Assembly: GCA_041748655.1 (NCBI GenBank)
Contig: JBGTCV010000136.1
Span: 1 to 64,000 of the forward strand
DNA from: Leptofilum sp041748655
GTDB lineage: Bacteria; Chloroflexota; Anaerolineae; Promineifilales; Promineifilaceae
Direction of reading: 5' to 3'
DNA: 64,000 nt
The translations under genes and the position numbers were made by a program. Numbering within the stretch: position 1 is the first letter of the stretch; every line of letters begins with the position of its first letter. Below are positions 8,529 to 14,742 of the stretch, in pieces. Under the pieces are notes generated by a model. That model had not been told where the DNA came from. It saw only the letters and a program-made list of their open reading frames with translations, and searched no databases.

Positions 8529-9095
8529 TTATGGCAGCAGCGTATTGCGCAGCTTTTGCATCCCCAGCCGAATGCGTGTTTTAACGGTGCCAATGGGCAT
8601 GTTTAGCTTCCCGGCTATCTGGCTGTGGCTGTAGCCGCGAAAGTAAGCCATCTCTAAAACTTCTTGCTGCTCCTGCGGGAGTTGTGTCAGGGCTGCGTAT
8701 ACTTTTTGCATTTGCATTTGGTGAAAAACGGCCGTTTCCGGGGAACGGCCGTCGGCATGTGGTTCAAAATTGAGTTCTGCCCAGCTGATGCTGTTATGTT
8801 CTGGGCGTATCCCTTCACGGCGCAAAATGTCGATGGCCCGGTTGCGGGTCATGCTGGTGAGCCAGGTGCGCACGCTGGCCCGGTCGGCCCGGTAGCTGTC
8901 CGCTTTTTCCCAGACGCGCCGGAACACATCCAGGGTTATTTCTTCGGCCAGCTGTTGATTGCCTATTAACTGGTAGGCGACCGTGTAGAGTAAACGGCCG
9001 TATTGATCATACAGCGTGCTCAGCGCCCCGGCTTCCCGGCGGGCAATGCGACGCAGCAGCAGCTGATCTTCTTCAGTGATTAATTCGGCAGACAT
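8529..9095 (-). CDS. ECF RNA polymerase sigma factor, SigK-like
   Basis: A 188-residue ECF sigma factor with region 2 (A-L-S-T-L-Y-D-Q-Y-G-R-L-L-Y, then R-T-W-L-T-S-M-T-R-N-R-A-I-D-I-L-R-R) and region 4 (L-P-Q-E-Q-Q-E-V-L and the helix-turn-helix S-H-S-Q-I-A). Its partner anti-sigma gene follows directly. The linker carries the palindrome ACGGCCGT twice (around 8728 and 8745). In this family the sigma directs a small envelope or redox stress regulon and often its own operon. I could not identify a matching promoter with confidence. Confidence 0.93.
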   Translation of the reverse strand: MSAELITEEDQLLLRRIARREAGALSTLYDQYGRLLYTVAYQLIGNQQLAEEITLDVFRRVWEKADSYRADRASVRTWLTSMTRNRAIDILRREGIRPEHNSISWAELNFEPHADGRSPETAVFHQMQMQKVYAALTQLPQEQQEVLEMAYFRGYSHSQIAGKLNMPIGTVKTRIRLGMQKLRNTLLP

Positions 9096-9165
9096 CCTGG
9101 TATTGTATAAACTGTCTGATGGCTGGCAACTTTCCCGTTTGTCTCCCGGTTGGGTGCAATTGCGG

Positions 9166-9197
9166 TATAATGGATTTGTGTTGCTTTATGACAACAC
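9166..9197 (+). promoter_or_regulatory. Probable -10 element and short dyad ahead of the SPFH gene
   Basis: TATAAT lies at 9166-9171 and the dyad GTGTTG/CAACAC at about 9178-9197 would straddle or follow the start site. No good -35 is visible. The dyad could be an operator. The region is divergent with the ECF sigma gene. Confidence 0.4.
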
Positions 9198-9304
9198 GGG
9201 TAAGACAATTTGAACTTGTGAAGGTCGTTGGGAAACGGCCGTATCGTTGAAAGCGCCTCGCAGCCTGCAAAAAAAATTAGCTTTCATACAAAAAGGAGAC
9301 AACA

Positions 9305-10123
9305 ATGGAATTAATACTCCCTATCGTTTGTGTTGTTGTAGCTGGGCTTGTGGTTATTCTGATCGCCTCAGTTCGTGTCGTTCAGGAATATGAACGGGGT
9401 GTTATCTTTCGTTTGGGACGGGTGATGGCGGCTAAAGGGCCTGGCCTGTTCTTTATCATTCCCATTATCGACAAAATGGTTAAAGTGGATTTACGCACCA
9501 TCACCCTCGACGTACCGGCCCAGGAAGCGATTACGAGCGATAACGTGACCGTCAAAGTCAACGCCGTGGTTTACTTCCGGGTTATTGATCCGGTGATGGC
9601 GATTGTACAGATTGAAGATTTCCGCCGAGCCACCTGGCAAATTGCCCAAACCAGCCTGCGTAACGTCATCGGCCAATCCATGATGGACCAGATTTTGCAG
9701 GATCGGGAGCAGATTAACGACACGTTGCAGCACATCATTGATGAATCGACGGAGCCGTGGGGCGTTAAAGTTTCTATTGTAGAAATTAAGGACGTGGAGC
9801 TAAACAGCACCATGGTGCGGGCGATGGCGCGCCAGGCTGAAGCGGAACGGGAACGCCGGGCCAAAATTATTCAGGCCGAGGGTGATTTCCAGGCGGCGCA
9901 GAAGCTGTCTGAAGCGGCGCGCATTATGAATACGGAACCGGGCGCGATGACGCTGCGCTACCTGCAAACGCTGGTAGAGATTGGGGTGGAGCAAAACACA
10001 ACCACCATCTTCCCCATTCCGATTGACATCATTTCGGAGTTCATCGTCGCCCGCCAAAATTCAGTTGAAAATCGTGAAATTAACGCCAAACTGGACGCAG
10101 CCGCTGCGGATGATGCGGTTTAA
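9305..10123 (+). CDS. Slipin, SPFH/stomatin-like membrane protein
   Basis: A 272-residue protein with one N-terminal membrane segment and an SPFH (band 7) domain: Q-E-Y-E-R-G-V-I-F-R-L-G, then D-V-P-A-Q-E-A-I-T-S-D-N-V-T-V. A coiled-coil tail with A-E-R-E-R-R-A-K-I follows. Slipins scaffold membrane domains and often pair with a NfeD-type protease; none is adjacent here. AAAGGAG precedes the ATG at ideal spacing. A strong terminator follows. The location opposite an ECF sigma pair hints at envelope-stress control, but this is inference. Confidence 0.92.
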   Translation: MELILPIVCVVVAGLVVILIASVRVVQEYERGVIFRLGRVMAAKGPGLFFIIPIIDKMVKVDLRTITLDVPAQEAITSDNVTVKVNAVVYFRVIDPVMAIVQIEDFRRATWQIAQTSLRNVIGQSMMDQILQDREQINDTLQHIIDESTEPWGVKVSIVEIKDVELNSTMVRAMARQAEAERERRAKIIQAEGDFQAAQKLSEAARIMNTEPGAMTLRYLQTLVEIGVEQNTTTIFPIPIDIISEFIVARQNSVENREINAKLDAAAADDAV

Positions 10124-10140
10124 TCACTAAAGTTGCAGCT

Positions 10141-10175
10141 GCGGGGGAATCGCTTCAGGCGACTCCCCCGCTTTT
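10141..10175 (+). terminator. Terminator after the slipin gene
   Basis: GCGGGGGAATCGC and GCGACTCCCCCGC pair with one mismatch around a 5-base loop and are followed by TTTT. The next gene begins within a few bases. Confidence 0.8.
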
Positions 10176-10185
10176 GGGTGTCTTC

Positions 10186-11532
10186 GTGCGTCGTCGATTT
10201 TTTTTACCTCTTTTTCTGATAGTTCTTCTTTTTTTGGTGTCTTGTTCTTTACTGGAAGGGCCGCAGCAGCTGGTGATCCCAACGCCGCCAGGCGGTACGC
10301 CGTTTGCCAGCATTGCCCAGGCAAGTGGTCCCTTGATTACGAATCCGGAAGGAAATGTCATTGAAGCAGTGAACCCGGATTTGCACGGCTTGCTAGATCA
10401 GGTTTCGCGGCAAAATCTGGTTGGGTATGTGCAAACCTTGCAGGGGTTTTACACGCGGAACACGTTCAGCGTGACAGACCAGGAAGGGTTGGGCATTGGA
10501 GCGGCCCGGCGCTGGGTGTTTAATGAGTTTATTCGGGTGGGAAACGGCCGTCTCCTGGTCGAGGTAGATGAATTTCCGGTCAACCAGGGGGGCGTGGTTT
10601 ACAACCAGCAAAATATTGTGGCCACCCTGCAAGGCACCGGCAGCCATCCTGGCGTCATTGTGATTGGGGCGCATTACGATTCTCGCAGTATCGATCCGCT
10701 GAGCGGCAGCAGCTATGCTCCAGGAGCCAACGACAACGGCTCTGGCGTGGCGGCGCTGTTGGAAACGGCGCGAGTGCTTAGCTCCCGCGAATGGAACCAA
10801 ACCATTGTGTTTGTGGCCTTTGCGGTTGAGGAGCAAAACCGGCAGGGCAGCATCCATTTTGTGACGAATCGGCTGCTTATGGGTTGGCGCATTGACGCCA
10901 TGGTGAGTATTGACATTGTGGGCGGTCGGCCTGGTATTCCCCAATCCGTGCGGCTGTTTTCATCTGGACCAGATAGTTCGCCGCCCCGCCAGCTGGCGCG
11001 ATACATGCATTTTGTGGGCGAGTCGTACTTGCCTTTGTTTCCCTTTGACATAATTGATGCTGAAGATCGGCAGGGGCGGTACAGCGATCACATCAGCTTT
11101 TTGCAGGCAGGCATCCCGGCCGTGCGCATGACAGAGTCGCAAGAAGACCCCAACCGGCAGCACAACAGCGGGGATACGGCCGAATGGCTGGATTATGACT
11201 ATTTGCGGCAGGTGACGCAGCTGAACATTGCCGTTTTGGGCAACGCGGCGGCGGCCCCGCCCCAGCCAGCTGCGCCAGCCATTGAGCCAATGGCCGAACC
11301 GGGGGCGTATGCGCTTACCTGGGTTCCAGACAGCAATGCGGCGGGGTATGCCATTTCCTTTCGCCCCATTGGGTCGCCTGGCTACTCTGAATTTCGTTAT
11401 GTCAATAGTAACGAGGCGGGCAATGTGGCCATTACCGGATTGGATCCGTCGGTGCAATATGGGGTGAGCATTGCGGGTTTGGATGGAAGCGGCCGTATCG
11501 GCCTTTTCTCCCCAGAAATATTCACGCCATAA
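10186..11532 (+). CDS. Secreted M28-family zinc peptidase lipoprotein
   Basis: A protein of about 448 residues with a basic start, a hydrophobic stretch and the lipobox L-V-S-C. Zinc-site motifs of the M28 aminopeptidase family follow: G-A-H-Y-D-S, then G-A-N-D-N-G-S-G-V-A, F-A-V-E-E, and S-D-H-I-S-F with a late H-N-S-G-D-T. The last 90 residues look like a fibronectin type III domain (Y-A-L-T-W-V-P-D-S-N). It probably trims peptides outside the membrane. The start is uncertain: TTG 10174, GTG 10177 and GTG 10186 are all in frame, none has a clear ribosome site, and the gene crowds the preceding terminator. Confidence 0.88.
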   Translation: MRRRFFLPLFLIVLLFLVSCSLLEGPQQLVIPTPPGGTPFASIAQASGPLITNPEGNVIEAVNPDLHGLLDQVSRQNLVGYVQTLQGFYTRNTFSVTDQEGLGIGAARRWVFNEFIRVGNGRLLVEVDEFPVNQGGVVYNQQNIVATLQGTGSHPGVIVIGAHYDSRSIDPLSGSSYAPGANDNGSGVAALLETARVLSSREWNQTIVFVAFAVEEQNRQGSIHFVTNRLLMGWRIDAMVSIDIVGGRPGIPQSVRLFSSGPDSSPPRQLARYMHFVGESYLPLFPFDIIDAEDRQGRYSDHISFLQAGIPAVRMTESQEDPNRQHNSGDTAEWLDYDYLRQVTQLNIAVLGNAAAAPPQPAAPAIEPMAEPGAYALTWVPDSNAAGYAISFRPIGSPGYSEFRYVNSNEAGNVAITGLDPSVQYGVSIAGLDGSGRIGLFSPEIFTP

Positions 11533-11569
11533 AAAAAGCCCCGGCGTAAGCCAGGGCGGTGGGGATCAG

Positions 11570-11619
11570 GTAATTGAGCAATTGGGTCATTCCTGCCAAT
11601 TGCTCGATCACTCAATTAC
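11570..11619. repeat. Inverted repeat of the TAATTGAG family
   Basis: GTAATTGAGCAATTGG on the left and CCAATTGCTCGATCACTCAATTAC on the right form a hairpin. The right arm carries the TAA stop and last Glu codon of the minus-strand remnant ending at 11616. Confidence 0.75.
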
Positions 11620-11763
11620 TCTTCAAAGACCACGACCAGATAGGCCGAGGTGCGGGTATCTTCGGTGATGGTGACGGTGAGGGAACGGCCGTCTTGCTCA
11701 AAAAACATCAGCGCAGTGGTTCCTTCAAAAATAAAAGAATCTGTCAAGGAAATGAGCCACACT
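11616..11763 (-). pseudogene. Remnant of a small coding sequence with one frameshift
   Basis: On the minus strand the sequence reads like protein in two frames joined at a run of seven T (11700-11706 on the plus strand as A). The upstream piece reads W-L-I-S-L-T-D-S-F-I-F-E-G-T-T-A-L-M-F, and the downstream piece E-Q-D-G-R-S-L-T-V-T-I-T-E-D-T-R-T-S-A-Y. It ends in V-F-E-E and a stop that lies inside an intergenic repeat. A deleted T would restore about 48 codons. It may be a decaying gene, or a sequencing error in a small real gene. I do not recognise the family. Confidence 0.35.
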
Positions 11764-11805
11764 GTTCAGGTGTGACTCATCATAAAAAAACAGGGGATTG
11801 GGTGA

Positions 11806-12492
11806 TTAAAGTGCGTGAGGTTCATCTATAGTAAGGATGAGGGGGGCAACGGCCGTTTTCTCCATCACATTCTCAGCCCAGGCCGACACATCAATGGCAA
11901 TCGGCGGCCAGGTATTGTAATGGCAAGGGATGACCATCTTTGGCTTTAAATAGTCCAGCGCCAGCACCGAATCTTCCGGCCCCATGGTGAAGTTGTCTCC
12001 AACTGGCAAAATGGCCACATCAATGCCCGCCTGGCCAATCAACGCCATGTCGGAGAACAAAGCCGTATCCCCTGCGATGTAGATCGTTTTGTCATCGGCC
12101 CTCAACAGAAAACCTCCAGGATTGCCGCCGTAAGAGCCATCTGGCAGGCCAGAGCTGTGTACGGCATGTGTCATCTTGACGCGGCCAAAGGGGAAACTGT
12201 ACCCTCCACCGATGTTCATCGCATGAACATTTTCATGCCCCTGTGCCTCGATCCAGGTACAAATCTCAAAATTAGCAATGACCAATGCGCTGGTGCGTTT
12301 GGCCAGAGCGACCGTGTCGGCGATGTGGTCGCCGTGGCCGTGGGTTTGCAGAATAAAATCGGCCGATACTGCATCCACACTGGTTTGGGCTGAGGGATTG
12401 TTGCCCACAAAAAAGGGATCGACCACGATGTTTGTGCCGTTGATGTTCAGGGAAAACGTTGAATGGCCGTGCCAGGTAATAGAAATCGACAT
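11806..12492 (-). CDS. Metal-dependent hydrolase, UPF0173 (metallo-beta-lactamase fold)
   Basis: A 228-residue single-domain metallo-beta-lactamase-fold protein. The metal motif is T-H-G-H-G-D-H at about 50-56, with a later A-G-D-T-A-L and I-P-C-H-Y-N-T-W-P. This set matches the UPF0173/YtkL group, whose substrate is not established. The start is supported by AAGGAGG upstream on the minus strand. It lies just downstream of a hairpin-rich gap and does not share an operon with a gene of known pathway. Confidence 0.9.
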   Translation of the reverse strand: MSISITWHGHSTFSLNINGTNIVVDPFFVGNNPSAQTSVDAVSADFILQTHGHGDHIADTVALAKRTSALVIANFEICTWIEAQGHENVHAMNIGGGYSFPFGRVKMTHAVHSSGLPDGSYGGNPGGFLLRADDKTIYIAGDTALFSDMALIGQAGIDVAILPVGDNFTMGPEDSVLALDYLKPKMVIPCHYNTWPPIAIDVSAWAENVMEKTAVAPLILTIDEPHAL

Positions 12493-12618
12493 GAGCAGCC
12501 TCCTTTTTCAGCTGAAATGAATTGTAAATAAAGCGTGGTGTAACAGGTAGCACTACTAATAAGTAGAGTATAAAAGGGGAAAGTGGGGGCGTCAAACCAG
12601 TCGGCACAAAAACCCTGC

Positions 12619-12656
12619 ACAAAAAAGCAGGCCGGGCAATTTGCCACGGCCTGCTT
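12619..12656 (-). terminator. Terminator of the lytic transglycosylase gene
   Basis: AAGCAGGCC (12625-12633) pairs perfectly with GGCCTGCTT (12648-12656). Read on the minus strand the stem is followed by TTTTTT, 25 bases after the gene's stop. Confidence 0.88.
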
Positions 12657-12681
12657 ATATTGCAGAGTATTGGAGATAAAT

Positions 12682-13488
12682 TTACCGAAGGTTGAGTCGA
12701 TTGGCTGCCTGGCGGCACAGGCTGGCACCGCCTGCGGCGAACCACTCTTGCAGTGTGGGGCTTTCCGTCAGGCCAGCCTGGGCATCGGCGTAGATGCCGG
12801 TGGACCAGACGTAGTAGCGCCGGGTTTCGGCCGCCCAGTTGCTCCAGCTGCTGCCTGCGGCGACGTGACCGCCGTTGTAGCCAGCAAAGGCATGGCCTAC
12901 TTCACCTTTCGTTTGCACCAGCCGTTCGGCCAGATAGTTCATGCCGCGCCGGGCGTTGGTGTTTGGCTCTTGCATAATTTCGCCAGCAGTGAAGTGGAAT
13001 GGCATTACCTGGAACAGCCCTTGCGCCCCGGCAATAGAGACTGCCTGGGGGTCGCCACAAGATTCAATTTGCATGACGGTGGCTACCATGTTGGGGTCCA
13101 GGTTATGTTCGCTGGCCCAGCGCACGATGTCGGCCTCCCAATATTTCACTTCATCGGAAAAAACGGCCGAAATTTTACCCTGATAATTAACCGTGTTACC
13201 GGCTGCATTGGCGCCGCCAGCAATGGAAAGCGTTTCAGCAGCGTCATTGTTGGCCAGAGGGGTATTGAGGGTATTGGCTTTGGCCAGTTGGGGCATCACC
13301 AGCACGGCAAACAAAAGCGCCCCCACCAGTACAAAAGTGACAATCATTATCATGCGCCGCTGCACGGGGTCATACGGCAAAGTGTACGCATCTATGACGA
13401 TTTCCGGTTCGTATTCATATGGGTCATACTCATTCAATGGTGTATCTACCGTCCAGTATGTGGTTAGTTGTTGTTCGTAGACCGTCAT
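12682..13488 (-). CDS. Membrane-anchored lytic transglycosylase (SLT domain)
   Basis: A 268-residue protein with an acidic, tyrosine-rich cytoplasmic start, one membrane helix (about residues 47-65) and an outside SLT domain. The catalytic Glu is E142 in V-M-Q-I-E-S-C-G-D-P, followed by G-A-Q-G-L-F-Q-V-M-P and A-G-Y-N-G-G. Such enzymes cleave the glycan strand of peptidoglycan to make 1,6-anhydromuramic ends. The nearby membrane protein gene upstream on the same strand (13543-14367) may be cotranscribed, with a 54-base gap. The N-terminal acidic tail could serve for partner binding; this is a guess. Confidence 0.9.
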   Translation of the reverse strand: MTVYEQQLTTYWTVDTPLNEYDPYEYEPEIVIDAYTLPYDPVQRRMIMIVTFVLVGALLFAVLVMPQLAKANTLNTPLANNDAAETLSIAGGANAAGNTVNYQGKISAVFSDEVKYWEADIVRWASEHNLDPNMVATVMQIESCGDPQAVSIAGAQGLFQVMPFHFTAGEIMQEPNTNARRGMNYLAERLVQTKGEVGHAFAGYNGGHVAAGSSWSNWAAETRRYYVWSTGIYADAQAGLTESPTLQEWFAAGGASLCRQAANRLNLR

Positions 13489-13542
13489 AGTTTACCTCGT
13501 TCAGTCGGGGGCGTAAACGCACTTTTTAGTAAATTTGTCTGT

Positions 13543-14367
13543 CTAATTGCGGCTGCGGGGGCGAGCCTGCAAACCGTTTAGGGGTGAGCGGCGCATCCCG
13601 TTGGGGCGGGGCGGGCGCTGCCGAACCCGGGAGGTAACGGGCTGTCGTTGGGGAGCGGGTTGCGCGGTTGGTTCGTTGTACTCTTCAATCGGCATGTGTA
13701 CCTGGGTGGGTTGAGTGCTAACGCGCTTGGGAACGGCCGTTCGCGTTGGCGCAGCAGTTTGGGTTACGGGGGCACGGCGAACGGCCGTTGCTGGTACCCG
13801 TTGGGGCACAGCCGCCGCTGGACGCTTCTGCGGAGCATCCGCTACACTATTAAACTCAAAAATATGCTCACCCGCTACAGAAAAAGCGCCAATGAACAGG
13901 ATGCGGGTGAGCCAGACCAGCACCGCCACAAAGATAGGCACGTACAGCAGCAGCTGTTCGCGGCTGAGCACCTCGTTGCCAAAGTTGTGGTTTAGCAGGG
14001 TCAGGGAGATGGCCCACCAGGTCATGACGGCGTTCATGGTGGCCCCCAGCAGCCAGGCACCCATCAGGTACCACACCTCTTTTGGCTCATCCATGCCGCG
14101 CTCCGGGGTAAAAAGCCGCACCAGCCCGGCAAAGTCGATGGAGCAGAAGGCGATGGCCAGAATGGCCGCCCACTGCATCCCCAAAAAGCGGACGTCTCCC
14201 AGCAGGCTGTTGAGGGCATATTTGGTCGTGTCGAAGTTGAAAATTTCAAAGGCAATCAGGGCCACAATGAGAATGAAGCCGATAGCCGTTTTCTTGGGCA
14301 CGCTGCCGCTCAGGGAAGAGAGTCGCGTGCCAATGGTTTGGTTCCGCACGTACTGGTTGTTCTGCAT
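13543..14367 (-). CDS. Four-helix membrane protein with basic Pro/Arg-rich tail, unknown function
   Basis: I do not recognise a family. The 274-residue protein has about four hydrophobic segments (K-K-T-A-I-G-F-I-L-I-V-A-L-I-A, then three more up to R-I-L-F-I-G-A-F). A long C-terminal tail rich in Pro, Arg, Thr and Gln is likely cytoplasmic and disordered. The ATG at 14367 has AAGGAG at good spacing. A strong promoter (TTGACA-17-TAATAT, 14501-14529) and a GAACATTTGTTC dyad (14481-14492) precede it. That dyad also occurs after the mraZ promoter, so the gene may belong to a division- or SOS-linked regulon. The tail carries two ACGGCCGT sites. Confidence 0.8.
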   Translation of the reverse strand: MQNNQYVRNQTIGTRLSSLSGSVPKKTAIGFILIVALIAFEIFNFDTTKYALNSLLGDVRFLGMQWAAILAIAFCSIDFAGLVRLFTPERGMDEPKEVWYLMGAWLLGATMNAVMTWWAISLTLLNHNFGNEVLSREQLLLYVPIFVAVLVWLTRILFIGAFSVAGEHIFEFNSVADAPQKRPAAAVPQRVPATAVRRAPVTQTAAPTRTAVPKRVSTQPTQVHMPIEEYNEPTAQPAPQRQPVTSRVRQRPPRPNGMRRSPLNGLQARPRSRN

Positions 14368-14439
14368 GATTTTATCTCCTTGCTGTTTGCCCCTCTGCCT
14401 GGGCAATCTTCTATTCCGTGCGCCCGGCTTTGAGAAGGG

Positions 14440-14468
14440 GAGCTGATTGGGGGCGCGCCAATCAGCTC
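14440..14468 (-). promoter_or_regulatory. Leader hairpin of the 13543-14367 gene
   Basis: GAGCTGATTGG and CCAATCAGCTC pair perfectly (11 bases) around a GC-rich 7-base loop. It lies in the predicted 5' leader, about 70 bases upstream of the start codon. Its role is unknown. Confidence 0.6.
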
Positions 14469-14480
14469 TGGGAGGGTGTC

Positions 14481-14492
14481 GAACATTTGTTC
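14481..14492 (-). promoter_or_regulatory. LexA-like operator GAACATTTGTTC
   Basis: This matches GAAC-N4-GTTC, the Gram-positive LexA (SOS) box. It lies 8 bases downstream of the -10 element, so a bound repressor would block the start site. A near-identical site is at 47106-47117 before mraZ. Confidence 0.55.
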
Positions 14493-14500
14493 TGTAGGAA

Positions 14501-14529
14501 ATATTAGAACAAGCGTGCTAATCTGTCAA
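14501..14529 (-). promoter_or_regulatory. Strong sigma-70 promoter for the 13543-14367 gene
   Basis: On the minus strand TTGACA (14529-14524), a 17-base spacer, and TAATAT (14506-14501). This is close to the full consensus. Confidence 0.82.
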
Positions 14530-14730
14530 GAACAAGTTTCTTTTTTTGTGTCACTAGCTGTCACAGCAAGTCGCAGAAGGAAAATTGAACTGGGATTAGG
14601 CCAGGGTGAATTCCAACATCGCCGGAGGCTGAAGTCGTCCGGCTAGTTGTGGAAGCCCTGATGGGCTGCCCAACAGTCCCTTGGGCCTTTCACCTGCCAC
14701 GTGCCACTCGCCCACTCGCCATTTCCCTAC

Positions 14731-14736
14731 TATAAT
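14731..14736 (+). promoter_or_regulatory. -10 element giving a leaderless CCA-enzyme transcript
   Basis: A perfect TATAAT ends 6 bases before the ATG at 14743, so transcription should start at or next to the start codon. No ribosome site is present. The -35 is not clear. Confidence 0.55.
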
Positions 14737-14742
14737 GCCGCC

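Noticed and set aside
11574..11831. 85-codon plus-strand frame
   Set aside because: It runs through a repeat, the antisense of the small remnant and the end of the UPF0173 gene; no protein character.
12583..13467. 294-codon frame on the plus strand
   Set aside because: Antisense to the lytic transglycosylase, whose catalytic motifs are clear; no motifs of its own.
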